64,000 nucleotides of DNA, taken from positions 8,271,001 to 8,335,000 of the forward strand of contig NZ_CP122458.1 in the NCBI RefSeq assembly GCF_032598905.1, written 5' to 3'. Numbering within the stretch: the stretch's first letter is position 1; each line of letters begins with the position of its first letter. Positions 34,536-43,152 of the stretch are shown piece after piece. This DNA is from Streptomyces sp. 11x1 (GTDB lineage: Bacteria; Actinomycetota; Actinomycetes; Streptomycetales; Streptomycetaceae). The notes under the pieces were generated by a model that worked only from the letters and a program-made list of their open reading frames with translations, did not search any database and was not told where the DNA came from. The translations under genes and the position numbers were made by a program.

Positions 34536-35131
34536 ACCGCGAACCTCTTCCGGCCCATCGGCGAACAGGAGGTGACACGAAAGCCGGCGAAGGAGAGCGG
34601 CTGTGACGAGCGGGGGGAGAACCTGGTGAACGGACCTCCGCCACGGGTGGGCGGCACGGCGGGTGGGCGCGAGGCGAGGCGGACGTGAGGCGAGGCGGAC
34701 GTGAGGCGAGGCGGGTGCCGCCGAGATCGCCTCCCTCCTCGACGCCGACGTCCAGCCGCCCCTGGGGCTGGCCGGCCTCGCGGGGCGCCGCGCCAGCACT
34801 GAGCCAGGGCACGGCCGTCGGCCGGCGCTGGTTGAACGACCCGGAGACGTACGGCGTTCTCGGTACGCAGCACGTTCTCGGTGCGCAGCACATCGAGGGC
34901 GGCAAGGTGGGCGGCGGAGACTGCTCGTCGCCACGGCCGTCGTGGACGAGGCGGGCGAGCGCGGCTGACGTTCGCCGCCCGGGGCCGGGCAGCCCGTCCC
35001 ACGGGGGTGGGCGGGCCGCTCCACGGGGGTGGGCAGGCCGACCGACCCCGTATGTCCGTAAAGTGCCCGGCCCCTGAGACGCCCCCGGCGCGGGTTGGCC
35101 CGGATGTGCCCCGGGCGGTTAGGTTGCCCTC
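34536..35131. other. Repeat-rich, apparently non-coding or decayed region before dapD
   Basis: 596 bases with no convincing gene. A tandem repeat of about 16 bp (GAGGCGAGGCGGACGT) occurs two and a half times near 34670-34712, and CCACGGGGGTGGGC is duplicated near 34990-35035. On the plus strand a frame gives AEIASLLDADVQPPLGLAGLAG near 34715, and another ends RRLLVATAVVDEAGERG before a TGA near 34968. They look like pieces of a decayed coding sequence but match nothing I can name. Confidence 0.45.
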
Positions 35132-36121
35132 ATGACCGACACGACTGCTCCTCGTACCACCGGCGCCGTGGCCGCCGGCCTCGCCACGATCGCCGCCGAC
35201 GGCACCGTCCTCGACACCTGGTTCCCCGCGCCCGAGCTCGCCGCCGAGCCGGGCCCCTCCGGCACCGAGCGGCTGACCGCCGAGCGCGCCGCGGAGCTGC
35301 TGGGCGGCGGCGCGACCGCCGCGATCGGGCAGGACACGCGCCGCGGTGTCGAGGTCGTCGCGGTCCGCACGGTCATCTCCTCGCTCGACGAGAAGCCGAT
35401 CGACACGCACGACGCGTACCTGCGCCTCCACCTGCTCTCCCACCGCCTGGTCAAGCCGCACGGTCAGAGCCTGGACGGCATCTTCGGCCTCCTCGCCAAC
35501 GTCGCCTGGACCTCGCTCGGCCCGGTCGCCGTGGACGAGCTGGAGAAGGTACGCCTCAACGCCCGTGCCGAGGGCCTGCACCTCCAGGTCACGTCGGTGG
35601 ACAAGTTCCCGCGGATGACGGACTACGTGGCCCCCAAGGGAGTCCGGATCGCCGACGCCGACCGCGTCCGGCTCGGCGCGCACCTCGCCGAGGGCACCAC
35701 GGTCATGCACGAGGGCTTCGTCAACTTCAACGCCGGCACCCTCGGCACGTCGATGGTCGAGGGCCGGATCTCCGCCGGTGTCGTCGTCGGGGACGGCTCG
35801 GACATCGGCGGCGGTGCCTCCACGATGGGCACGCTCTCCGGCGGCGGCAACGTCATCATCTCCATCGGCGAGCGCTGCCTGGTCGGCGCCGAGGCGGGCG
35901 TCGGCATCGCGCTGGGCGACGAGTGCGTCGTCGAGGCCGGCCTCTACGTCACCGCCGGCACCCGCGTCACCATGCCCGACGGCCAGGTCGTCAAGGCCCG
36001 CGAACTCTCCGGCGCCTCGAACATCCTCTTCCGCCGCAACTCGGTCACCGGCACGGTCGAGGCCCGCCCCAACAACGCGGTCTGGGGCGGCCTGAACGAG
36101 ATCCTGCACAGCCACAACTGA
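35132..36121 (+). CDS. dapD: Tetrahydrodipicolinate N-succinyltransferase (actinobacterial type)
   Basis: 329 residues. It transfers succinyl from succinyl-CoA to tetrahydrodipicolinate in lysine and diaminopimelate synthesis. The left-handed beta-helix C-terminal domain ([81 protein letters not shown], cited in pieces) and the N-terminal domain [28 protein letters not shown] match the actinobacterial DapD group. It is monocistronic. dapA of the same pathway lies 2.3 kb away on the other strand. Confidence 0.95.
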   Translation: MTDTTAPRTTGAVAAGLATIAADGTVLDTWFPAPELAAEPGPSGTERLTAERAAELLGGGATAAIGQDTRRGVEVVAVRTVISSLDEKPIDTHDAYLRLHLLSHRLVKPHGQSLDGIFGLLANVAWTSLGPVAVDELEKVRLNARAEGLHLQVTSVDKFPRMTDYVAPKGVRIADADRVRLGAHLAEGTTVMHEGFVNFNAGTLGTSMVEGRISAGVVVGDGSDIGGGASTMGTLSGGGNVIISIGERCLVGAEAGVGIALGDECVVEAGLYVTAGTRVTMPDGQVVKARELSGASNILFRRNSVTGTVEARPNNAVWGGLNEILHSHN

Positions 36122-36225
36122 CCCCGTAAGGGTTGCTCGGCGTGACCTTCGTGCGGTGTAGGCAGATGAACTGTCGGACGCAGTGTCCGATGAGTCGCCG
36201 AACCGATGAGATGAGGGGCCGAGGG

Positions 36226-36450
36226 ATGAGGAACGACCGGGCGAGGACCGTGGCGCGAGTGGTCATGGCAGGGCTGGCCGCGGTGCTGGTGTGCGGGGTG
36301 TCGGCCGGGGCCGCGCACGCCGACGAGACCAACCATGCCTCGCACAACGGTCCCCGGATCGGACTCGTCAACGTCGGGCAGGTCGACGACCCCATGGAGG
36401 ACGTGCTGGAGCACACCCTGCTGTTCGGCGACGGGTACCGCTGGGGCTGA
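36226..36450 (+). CDS. Small secreted protein (74 aa precursor)
   Basis: The precursor has a basic N terminus (MRNDRARTVARV), a hydrophobic core (VMAGLAAVLVCGVSAGAA) and an AHA cleavage site before DETNH, leaving a mature peptide of about 42 residues. The mature part (NGPRIGLVNVGQVDDPMEDVLEHTLLFGDGYRW) lacks cysteines and aromatic repeats, so it is neither a chaplin nor a lantipeptide precursor that I recognise. ATG 36226 is selected because GAGGGG lies 7 bases upstream. Earlier ATGs at 36190 and 36211 would lengthen the N region only. Function unknown. Confidence 0.7.
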   Translation: MRNDRARTVARVVMAGLAAVLVCGVSAGAAHADETNHASHNGPRIGLVNVGQVDDPMEDVLEHTLLFGDGYRWG

Positions 36451-36493
36451 TCGCACGCCGGTACGGCCGGCACGGCTTGCCGTCACAGGGCCA

Positions 36494-36527
36494 GGGGCCC
36501 GTACGCGTTCACGCGCGTACGGGCCCC
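36494..36527. terminator. 14-bp perfect stem-loop after the small secreted protein gene
   Basis: GGGGCCCGTACGCG and its exact complement are separated by a 6-base loop, 43 bases after the stop codon. No T-run follows, as is common in Streptomyces terminators. Confidence 0.75.
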
Positions 36528-36633
36528 GAGCCGTTCCCCGGTACTTTTCTTCGTCGGCCCGGCATAGCGGTGGGCGGGGCGGCGCGTCTCAAGGGGCACA
36601 GGGCGGACACAGGGGCCGCCGGGGGAAGAGAAG

Positions 36634-37197
36634 GTGACGATGGATGCCGCGGGGCAGGAGAGTTTCCGGGAGTTCGTGGCCGGGCGGTCGTCGGCGCTGC
36701 TGAAGACGGCCGTGCTGCTGAGCGGCGGGGACCGGCACGCCGCCGAGGACCTGTTGCAGAACGCGCTGATCAAGGCGGCCGGGCGCTGGCAGCGGATCGA
36801 CGAGCCGGAGGCGTACGTACGGCAGATCCTCTACCGGCAGCAGGTCAGCCGCTGGCGGCTGAAATGGCGGCGGCGCGAACTGACCGTCGCCGAGCCGCCC
36901 GAGAGCGGCGGCGGTGTCGACGGCGTGGCCGGTGTCGAGCTGCGGCTGGTGATGCGCGGGGCGCTGGCCCGGCTGACCGCCCGGCAGCGGACCGTACTGG
37001 TGCTCCGCTACTTCGAGGACCTGCCGGAGGGCGAGGTGGCCCGGATCCTCGGGTGCTCCGTGGGGACCGTACGGTCCACGACTCACCGCTCGCTCGCCCG
37101 ACTGCGCGAACTCGCGCCCGAACTGGCCGCGCTCGGATTCGCCGCGGCCGAGCAGCAGCCGTCCCGTGACTTCTCGCCCGTGGAGGTGCGTCCGTGA
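36634..37197 (+). CDS. SigE-family (ECF-like) RNA polymerase sigma factor
   Basis: 187 residues. Region 2 (FVAGRSSALLKTAVLLSGGDRHAAEDLLQNALIKAAGRW, cited in part) and region 4 (LTARQRTVLVLRYFEDLPEGEVARILGCSVGTVRSTTHRSLARLRELA) are clear. This matches the Streptomyces SigE-family subgroup of about 170-190 residues. The start is GTG 36634, or ATG 36640 two codons later, both behind GGAAGAGAAGG. Its stop overlaps the GTG of the next gene (GTGA), which encodes a membrane protein with an extracytoplasmic domain, so that protein is the probable partner that controls it. Confidence 0.88.
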   Translation: MTMDAAGQESFREFVAGRSSALLKTAVLLSGGDRHAAEDLLQNALIKAAGRWQRIDEPEAYVRQILYRQQVSRWRLKWRRRELTVAEPPESGGGVDGVAGVELRLVMRGALARLTARQRTVLVLRYFEDLPEGEVARILGCSVGTVRSTTHRSLARLRELAPELAALGFAAAEQQPSRDFSPVEVRP

Positions 37198-38429
37198 ACG
37201 TCGATGAACTGGTGCGCGACTCGCTGCGCGAGCAGGCCGCCGAACAGCCGCCCCTGGCAGTGGACTTCGCCGAGCGAGTGCTGACCGTCCGGCGCCGCCG
37301 CCGGACCCGCAGGCTCGCCACCGTCGCCGCGGCCACCGCCGCCGTGGTCGCCGTCGCGGTGGCCGTGCCCCTGCTGGACTCCGGCAAGGACCAGGTACGG
37401 CTCGCCACCGAGATGAACAAGAGCGACATCATCGCCCACCCCGACCAGTCGCCACCGCGCGACCTGATCGCGGCCGGGGACGTGGCGCTGGCCGCGTACT
37501 GGACCGGGGACACCGTGATCAACAAGAAGAAGGACACCGCCGTCCGGAAGCGTTCCTACTCGATCCTCGACCAGAAGACCGGCAAGTACGTCGCGGACTC
37601 CCGCTGGTCCATGGTCGCGGTCGCCCCCGGCATGCGAACCGCCGCCGTCCTGGAGATGGAGCTGCCCACCAAGCGGATCGGGCTGCTCGACCTGCTCACC
37701 GGCGAGGTCGAGCGCTGGATCCCGGTGGACCGGGGCGTGGCGAGCGTGGAGTTCTCGGCCGACGGCACCAGGATCGTCGCCACCACCTACAGCAAGAACC
37801 CCGACGTGCTGACCAAGGCGGCCAACGACGCCGACGGCGACGGCAAGAAGAACGACTACATGCCGTTGCACTCCGAGTCGTACCGGACCGGCTTCTACAT
37901 CGTCGATGTCGACTCCGGCCGCAGCGAGTGGAGCGCGGTCCCGCCGGAGAGGGAGGAGGAGCTGTTCTTCGTCAACTCCCGTCAGGACTTCTCCTTCAGC
38001 GGTGACGGCAAGCTGGTCCGCTCCGGGCTCAGCATGGAGCCGCACGACCAGTACTACGACCTGAAGGGTGGCAAGGTCGCCAAGCCGGCCGACGAGAAGT
38101 ACCTGACCTGGTCGGTGGAGGCGCGGCTCTCCCCGAACGGCAAGCTCGCCGCCGGTGGTTTCGCGGGCAGCGCCAAGACCACCGCCTCCGAGATCCTCGA
38201 CCCCCGCACCGGCAAGCGGCTCCACAAGGTCCGCGGTCAGCAGCTGCTCGCCTGGGTCGACAACGAGCGGCTCATCGCCTGGGACATCGCGGCCGACGGC
38301 AGCAACGAGTTCCACAACGGTCTGGTCCTGGTCACCATCGGCAGCGACAGGACGATCCCGCTCAGCGGCGCCCGCAAGGGCAACGACGGGGCTCCCGGGC
38401 GCTGGAACCCGGTCTTCGCCACCCGCTGA
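37194..38429 (+). CDS. Single-pass membrane protein with extracytoplasmic beta-propeller-like domain, sigma-factor partner
   Basis: 411 residues: a short cytoplasmic part (MNVDELVRDSLREQAAEQ...), a basic stretch RRRRRTRR, one TM helix (LATVAAATAAVVAVAVAVPLL), then about 340 extracytoplasmic residues. These contain WD40/TolB-like repeats (VASVEFSADGTRIVATTY, FSFSGDGKLVRSG, ARLSPNGKLAAGG). The coupling to the sigma gene and the topology suggest an anti-sigma or sensor role, but no zinc anti-sigma motif (HxxxCxxC) is present in the cytoplasmic part. The start is GTG 37194. Confidence 0.75.
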   Translation: MNVDELVRDSLREQAAEQPPLAVDFAERVLTVRRRRRTRRLATVAAATAAVVAVAVAVPLLDSGKDQVRLATEMNKSDIIAHPDQSPPRDLIAAGDVALAAYWTGDTVINKKKDTAVRKRSYSILDQKTGKYVADSRWSMVAVAPGMRTAAVLEMELPTKRIGLLDLLTGEVERWIPVDRGVASVEFSADGTRIVATTYSKNPDVLTKAANDADGDGKKNDYMPLHSESYRTGFYIVDVDSGRSEWSAVPPEREEELFFVNSRQDFSFSGDGKLVRSGLSMEPHDQYYDLKGGKVAKPADEKYLTWSVEARLSPNGKLAAGGFAGSAKTTASEILDPRTGKRLHKVRGQQLLAWVDNERLIAWDIAADGSNEFHNGLVLVTIGSDRTIPLSGARKGNDGAPGRWNPVFATR

Positions 38430-38446
38430 CCGACCGGCGTCGAGTC

Positions 38447-39406
38447 TCAGGCGGTCACCAGCCGGTCGTACGCCGCCAGCAGCCCGTCGGTCATCTCCTG
38501 ACCGGCGGGCCGCAGCGGTGCGCGGACCGGGCCGGAGGGGAGACCGAGTCGGCCGAGGAGCGCCTTGGCCGTGACGGAGCCGGGCAGGCCGGAGGCCATC
38601 ATCAGCTCGGTGAGCGGGACGGTCAGCCGCTGGAGGCGGGCCGCCTCGACCGTGTCTCCGGCGTCGAACGCGTCGAGGATCGAGCGGAAGTGGCGCGGCA
38701 CCGCGTTCGCTACCGTCCCCACGTAACCGGACCCGCCGATCGCGTAGAGCGCGAGGACGTACTCGTCGCAGCCTGTGTAGTACGCGAGCCCCGTCTCGGC
38801 CAGCACCTTCTGGGTGCCGAGGAGGTCGTACGCGCAGTCCTTCACCGCCACGATCCGGGGGTGGTCCGCGAGCCGGATCATGGTCTCCGGGGCGATGCGG
38901 GTACCGGTGCGGCCGGGAATGTCGTACAGGGCCACGGGCAGCCCCGTGGCCTCGGCGAGCTCGCGGAAGTGGGCCTCCACGGCGTCCTGCGGGGGCCTGC
39001 TGTAGTACGGCGTGACCGCCAGCAGGCCGTCCGCGCCCGCCTTCTCGGCCGCCAGTGCCAACTCCACCGTGTGCCGGGTGTCGGCGGTGCCCACCCCGGC
39101 CACGATCGCGGCCCGCTCGCCGACCGCAGCGCGTACCGCGCGGATCAGCTCCGCCTTCTCCGTGTCCGTCGTCGTCGGCGACTCGCCCGTCGTACCGGAC
39201 AGCACCAGCCCCTCGCACCCCTCCCGCACCAGCCGGTCGGCCAGCCGCTGGGCCCCGTCCAGGTCGAGCGCGCCGGACGCCGTGAAGGGGGTCACCATCG
39301 CGCAGAGGGCGCGGCCGAAGGGGGTGGGGCGGTGGACGCGAGTCGGAGGAGCCGCAGGAGCTGTGAGAGTCAAGGGAGCCATGGGGGTAAGTCTCGGCGG
39401 GCACAT
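38447..39406 (-). CDS. dapA: 4-hydroxy-tetrahydrodipicolinate synthase (DapA family)
   Basis: 319 residues of the DHDPS/NAL class I aldolase family. SGTTGESPTTTDTEKAELIRA gives the substrate Thr-Thr. VTPYYSRPPQD and VALYDIPGRTGTRI give the Tyr and Arg positions. IVAVKDCAYD supplies the Schiff-base lysine. It condenses aspartate semialdehyde with pyruvate. Streptomycetes carry several paralogues, so housekeeping status is likely but not proven. The ATG at 39406 has GGAG 7 bases upstream, which favours it over ATG 39382. Confidence 0.88.
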   Translation of the reverse strand: MCPPRLTPMAPLTLTAPAAPPTRVHRPTPFGRALCAMVTPFTASGALDLDGAQRLADRLVREGCEGLVLSGTTGESPTTTDTEKAELIRAVRAAVGERAAIVAGVGTADTRHTVELALAAEKAGADGLLAVTPYYSRPPQDAVEAHFRELAEATGLPVALYDIPGRTGTRIAPETMIRLADHPRIVAVKDCAYDLLGTQKVLAETGLAYYTGCDEYVLALYAIGGSGYVGTVANAVPRHFRSILDAFDAGDTVEAARLQRLTVPLTELMMASGLPGSVTAKALLGRLGLPSGPVRAPLRPAGQEMTDGLLAAYDRLVTA

Positions 39407-39564
39407 TGTGAAGCTCCACTTAATTCTCCTACGAGATATGCGGAAGCCTTGCTACGGAGAGGGGCGTCTGCTGCCTGGCCACGGGTGGATGTGCTGGTGA
39501 GCGCAGGGGTAGTGCGAGCCGGTGGGGGTACTCGGGGCGTCCCGATGTGTGAGGAGGCGACACC

Positions 39565-40026
39565 GTGACCGGGACCACCGAGACCAGGCCCACGCGATTC
39601 GTGCGCTCTGTGCGATCCGCGCGTCCGGGGCTGGCGGAACACGACCATCACTCCGTGGGCGAGCTGGTGGGGCAGGCCACCGAGCAGCTCTCCCAGCTCG
39701 TACGACAGGAGGTCGCCCTCGCGAAGGAGGAGCTGGCCGAGAAGGGACGGCGCGCGGGGCGCGGCGGTGGGCTCCTCGGCGCGGCCGGCGCCGTCGCCTA
39801 CGTGGGGTTCATGACGCTGGCTGCGGCGGGAGTCGCGGCGCTGTCGCTGGTGCTGGACGTGTGGGCCGCCGCGCTCATCGTCATGGCCGTGCTGTTCGTG
39901 ATCGCCGGTGTACTGGCCGCCATGGGGCGCGCGCAGTTGCGGCGGGCCACACCTCCCCGGCCGGAGCTGGCGCTCGACAGCGTCAAGGCCGACGTGGACG
40001 AGATCAAGGGGAGGGCCCGGCGATGA
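39565..40026 (+). CDS. Phage-holin-superfamily (Phage_holin_3_6) membrane protein
   Basis: 153 residues with a conserved amphipathic front (SVGELVGQATEQLSQLVRQEVALAKEELAEKG) and two TM helices (LGAAGAVAYVGFMTLAAAGVAALSLV and AALIVMAVLFVIAGVLAAM). This is the DUF1469/Phage_holin_3_6 pattern found in chromosomal operons with DUF3618 proteins. No phage genes are near, so it is a cell-envelope protein rather than a holin in the lytic sense. It overlaps the next gene by ATGA. Confidence 0.85.
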   Translation: MTGTTETRPTRFVRSVRSARPGLAEHDHHSVGELVGQATEQLSQLVRQEVALAKEELAEKGRRAGRGGGLLGAAGAVAYVGFMTLAAAGVAALSLVLDVWAAALIVMAVLFVIAGVLAAMGRAQLRRATPPRPELALDSVKADVDEIKGRARR

Positions 40027-40289
40027 CGCACGCATCCGGTACGGCCGGTGCTTCCGGCGGCGCGACCAATGGTTCCGTGGGCGCCAAGGGGCCCGACGAA
40101 CTGCGGCGGCAGATCGAGCAGACCCGGGCGCAGCTCGGTGACACGGTCGAGGAGCTGGCCGCCAAGGCCGATGTGAAGGCGAGGGTGCACTCCGCGTGGG
40201 AGCGGGTGCCGCGGGAGGCGGTGGTGGTGGGCGGCGCGACCGTCGCGGTGGCCGCCGCAGGGGTGCTGGCCTGGCGCCACTATCACTAG
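40023..40289 (+). CDS. DUF3618 domain protein
   Basis: 88 residues: PDELRRQIEQTRAQLGDTVEELAAKADVKARVHSAWERVP is the DUF3618 helical core, followed by one TM helix (AVVVGGATVAVAAAGVLAW) and RHYH. It partners the holin-like protein upstream. Its TAG stop lies inside the first CTAG (40286-40289) that borders the mobile element array, so an insertion occurred exactly at its 3' end. The protein could once have been longer, but DUF3618 proteins of this size are usual. Confidence 0.85.
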   Translation: MTHASGTAGASGGATNGSVGAKGPDELRRQIEQTRAQLGDTVEELAAKADVKARVHSAWERVPREAVVVGGATVAVAAAGVLAWRHYH

Positions 40290-40403
40290 AAGCGTCCTGA
40301 AGATCTTGAAAATGCGCCCGGCTTGCCCTACTTGATGGCGATTGACATTTACCGGCGATTCAGGGTGAGTCGGGCGGCCAGAGCAAGATCTTCAGCGGTC
40401 TCC
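40290..40403. mobile_element. MITE-like element 1 (114 bp, CTAG-flanked)
   Basis: A 114-bp non-coding segment bounded by CTAG at 40286-40289 and 40404-40407. It has a perfect 12-bp inner inverted repeat, CTGAAGATCTTG at 40297-40308 and its complement at 40385-40396, close to each end. The outer 7 bases are less well matched. It holds no gene. The arrangement is that of a miniature inverted-repeat element moved in trans. Confidence 0.65.
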
Positions 40404-40458
40404 TAGTAGGGCTCCGTTACGTCTGTCTGTCGGTCCTGTTTGGGGGAACGCTGAAGGT

Positions 40459-41718
40459 GTGGACGCACATGAAGTGAACCGGGCTCGGGCGACGTTGGCG
40501 TTGTTCGTGGCTGACGTGTTCGCGTCGGTGCCGCGTAAGGATCAGCGGGCGAAGGGCGACTGCTACCTGCGGGGACTGATGCTGGACGGACGGCGGAAGT
40601 CGATCCAGCCGATGGCGGAACGGCTGCCGGACGGCAACGAGCAGAACCTGCAGCAGTTCGTGAACCAGTCGACGTGGGATCCGGTGCCGGTGCGGCGGCG
40701 GATCGCCCAGCGGATGGTGCCGAGAATCGGCCCGGAGGCGTGGGCGGTCGATGACGTGTCGTTCCCCAAGGACGGGAAGATGTCGGTGGCGGTCGCGCGC
40801 CAGTACTGCGGGGCGCTGGGCAAGCGGGCCAACTGCCAGGTCGCGGTGAGTGTGCACGCGGTCTCCGACACGGCGTCCTGTCCGCTGCAGTGGCGGATGT
40901 TCGTGCCCGAGGAGTGGGCGGACGATGCGGTGCGGCGCCAGAAGACCGGGATACCGCCGGAGGTCGGGCACCGGGAGAAGTGGCGTCTGGCCCTGGACAT
41001 CCTCGACGAGCTGGCCGGGTGGGGGCTGGTTCCGCCGGTGCTGGTCGCCGACGCCGGCTACGGGCAGAACGCCGACTTCCGCGACGGTCTGAGCGAGCGG
41101 GGCATCGGCTATGTCGTGACGGTCCACCCGCACGACGTGCGGCCCACCGCCCCGGCGTGGTCCGGGAACGGTCGCAGGCCGCAGCCCCGCTACCGGGACA
41201 AGCCGTCCTCGGTGGCAGCGCTGGCTCAGGAGCACGGACGGCAGGCGTTCACCGAGGTGACCTGGCGTGAAGGCTCCCGCGGGCCGATGCACTCACGCTT
41301 TCTGGCGCTGCGGGTGCGGCCGGCCGGGGTGAGGGCCCGCCGTCTGGCCCAAGCCGCCGCCACTGCCGAGCACGGCCACTGGGACGGTGTCCTGCCCGAG
41401 GTGACGCTGCTGGTCGAATGGCCCGCCGGCGCCGAAGCACCCACCGACTACTGGCTGTCCAACCTGCCCGCCGACACACCGATCACCGAACTGGTCCGCC
41501 TGTCCAAGATCCGCTGGCGCATCGAGCACGATTACCGGGAACTCAAGCACGGCCTCGGCCTGGACCACTTCGAGGGCCGCTCCTGGAACGGCTGGCACCA
41601 CCACGTCACCCTGGTCACCGCCGCCCACGCCTTCCTCACCGAACAGCGCCTGTCCCCAAAAGCCGATACAGCGGACTCACCCTCTACCAGATCCTCGACG
41701 CCATCCAGGACCTGCTGA
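40459..41718 (+). CDS. IS701-family transposase A (zero-frame product, 419 aa)
   Basis: DDE transposase. The catalytic Asp is in AWAVDDVSFPKDG, the second Asp in VLVADAGYGQNADF, and the Glu region in RWRIEHDYRELKHGLGLDHFEGRSWNGWHHH. The start is GTG 40459 after GAAGG. The zero frame runs 18 codons past the slippery sequence at 41655-41661 and ends at 41718. The -1 frame carries a conserved C-terminal continuation (see the frameshift feature), so the biologically complete protein is probably 449 residues, ending at 41807. Confidence 0.9.
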   Translation: MDAHEVNRARATLALFVADVFASVPRKDQRAKGDCYLRGLMLDGRRKSIQPMAERLPDGNEQNLQQFVNQSTWDPVPVRRRIAQRMVPRIGPEAWAVDDVSFPKDGKMSVAVARQYCGALGKRANCQVAVSVHAVSDTASCPLQWRMFVPEEWADDAVRRQKTGIPPEVGHREKWRLALDILDELAGWGLVPPVLVADAGYGQNADFRDGLSERGIGYVVTVHPHDVRPTAPAWSGNGRRPQPRYRDKPSSVAALAQEHGRQAFTEVTWREGSRGPMHSRFLALRVRPAGVRARRLAQAAATAEHGHWDGVLPEVTLLVEWPAGAEAPTDYWLSNLPADTPITELVRLSKIRWRIEHDYRELKHGLGLDHFEGRSWNGWHHHVTLVTAAHAFLTEQRLSPKADTADSPSTRSSTPSRTC

Positions 41719-41807
41719 ACTGCTGGACCGGCACCTGCACCACCTGCCACCGCCCCCTGCCCAGAACATCCACCACCAGCCAGAACCCAAGAGCCAGAGC
41801 AACCTAA
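41655..41807 (+). other. Probable programmed -1 frameshift site and C-terminal extension of transposase A
   Basis: The zero frame reads TCC CCA AAA GCC, so the heptamer C CCA AAA (41655-41661) fits X XXY YYZ. A -1 slip gives AGC CGA TAC and continues SRYSGLTLYQILDAIQDLL, then WTGTCTTCHR, for 48 codons to a TAA that forms the first bases of the right terminal repeat. The same heptamer and a homologous tail occur in transposase B. Confidence 0.75.
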
Positions 41808-41886
41808 CGGAGCCCTACTAGTAGTGCTTGGTCAGGTTCACTCGCCGGTGGCGTGTCCGTTTGATCGCTTGTTCCGTTGACCTGTT

Positions 41887-43152
41887 GTGATGGGTGGGGA
41901 GCTTGCCGCGGTCCGGTGTGATCTGGAGGACTTCGCGGCAGAGATGTTCGAGCCGTTCGCGCGGGCGGATCAACGCCGGTGGGGAACGGTCTATCTGCGG
42001 GGCCTGCTGCTGGACGGGCGGCGCAAGTCGGTGGAACCGATGGCCGCCCGCCTGGGCGAGGACGGCAACCGGCAGGCCCTGGCGAACTTCATCACCACCA
42101 GCCCGTGGGACGCGGCGCATGTCCGCGCCCGCCTGGCCTGGCGGATGCAGCAGGTGGTCAAGCCGACCGCGCTGATCGTGGATGACACAGGCTTCCTCAA
42201 GGACGGGGACGCCTCGGCGTGTGTGGCCCGGCAGTACACCGGCACCGCGGGCAAGGTCACCAACTGTCAGGCCGGGGTGTCCCTGCACCTGGCCTCCGAC
42301 GACGCGTCGGCTGCTGTCGACTGGCGTCTGTTCCTGCCCGAGAGCTGGGATCCCGCCTCGTCCAAGGCCGATCCGGGCAAGGTGGCCCGCCGCACCACGT
42401 GCGGCATCCCCACCGACGTCGGACACGTCGAGAAGTGGCAGCTGGCCCTGGACATGATCGACGAGACCAGGTCGTGGGGCATCGACGTCCCGATCGTCGT
42501 CGCCGACGGCGGTTACGGCGATACCGCAGCCTTCCGGCTGGGCCTGGAAGAACGCGGGCTCGGCTACGCGGTCGGCATCTCCACCACGACCACCGCCCAC
42601 CCGGAAACGGCACGGCCGCATACCCCGCCCTACGGCGGTCGCGGCCCTCGGCCCCAGCCGGTTTATCCCGAGGCGGCCAGGACGGTGAAGAAGCTGGTCA
42701 TCGAGGCCGGCAAGCAGACAGCCCGGCCGGTGCAGTGGCGGGAAGGCTCCCGCCCGGGCAGCGGCCGCAGCGGCGTCAAGCGCATGTACTCCCGCTTCGT
42801 GGCCCTGCGCGTGCGGCCCGCCGGACGCGAGATCCGCAAAGCCTGCGACGGCCCGGAACTGCCCGTCTGCTGGCTGCTGGCCGAATGGCCCGCCGACCAG
42901 CCCGAACCCGTCCAGTTCTGGCTGTCCAACCTTCCCGCCGACACGGCGCTGGCCACCCTCGTGCGCACCGCGAAACTACGCTGGCGCATCGAGCACGACT
43001 ACCGCGAGATGAAGCAGACCCTGGGCCTGGCCCACTTCGAAGGCCGCACCTGGCGAGGCTGGCACCACCACGTCACCCTCGTCTCCGTCGCACACGCCTT
43101 TTGCACCCTTCAGCACATCACCCGGTCCCCAAAAGAGACGGCGCCGGCCTGA
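41887..43152 (+). CDS. IS701-family transposase B (zero-frame product, 421 aa)
   Basis: DDE transposase, roughly half identical by eye to transposase A in its core. LIVDDTGFLKDGDASACVARQY, VVADGGYGDTAAFRLGLEERGLGYAVG and RWRIEHDYREMKQTLGLAHFEGRTWRGWHHH contain the catalytic residues. The start is GTG 41887 or ATG 41890. The zero frame ends 6 codons after the slippery heptamer at 43128-43134. The -1 frame provides the homologous tail, for a fused protein of 455 residues ending at 43253. Confidence 0.9.
   Translation: MMGGELAAVRCDLEDFAAEMFEPFARADQRRWGTVYLRGLLLDGRRKSVEPMAARLGEDGNRQALANFITTSPWDAAHVRARLAWRMQQVVKPTALIVDDTGFLKDGDASACVARQYTGTAGKVTNCQAGVSLHLASDDASAAVDWRLFLPESWDPASSKADPGKVARRTTCGIPTDVGHVEKWQLALDMIDETRSWGIDVPIVVADGGYGDTAAFRLGLEERGLGYAVGISTTTTAHPETARPHTPPYGGRGPRPQPVYPEAARTVKKLVIEAGKQTARPVQWREGSRPGSGRSGVKRMYSRFVALRVRPAGREIRKACDGPELPVCWLLAEWPADQPEPVQFWLSNLPADTALATLVRTAKLRWRIEHDYREMKQTLGLAHFEGRTWRGWHHHVTLVSVAHAFCTLQHITRSPKETAPA

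Larger units (their letters stand above)
40408..41817 (+). mobile_element. IS701-family insertion sequence A (1410 bp)
   Basis: Perfect 13-bp terminal inverted repeats TAGGGCTCCGTTA (40408-40420) and its complement (41805-41817). CTAG target copies on both sides fit the YTAR 4-bp duplication of IS701 elements. One transposase gene fills it. The element looks complete and recent. Confidence 0.92.

Noticed and set aside
39565..40289. Prophage remnant suggested by the holin-family protein
   Set aside because: No other phage genes are present, and the holin-like/DUF3618 pair is a common chromosomal unit in actinobacteria.
41655..41718. Inactivating frameshift in transposase A
   Set aside because: The same arrangement is found in transposase B at an identical slippery heptamer, which favours programmed frameshifting over mutation.
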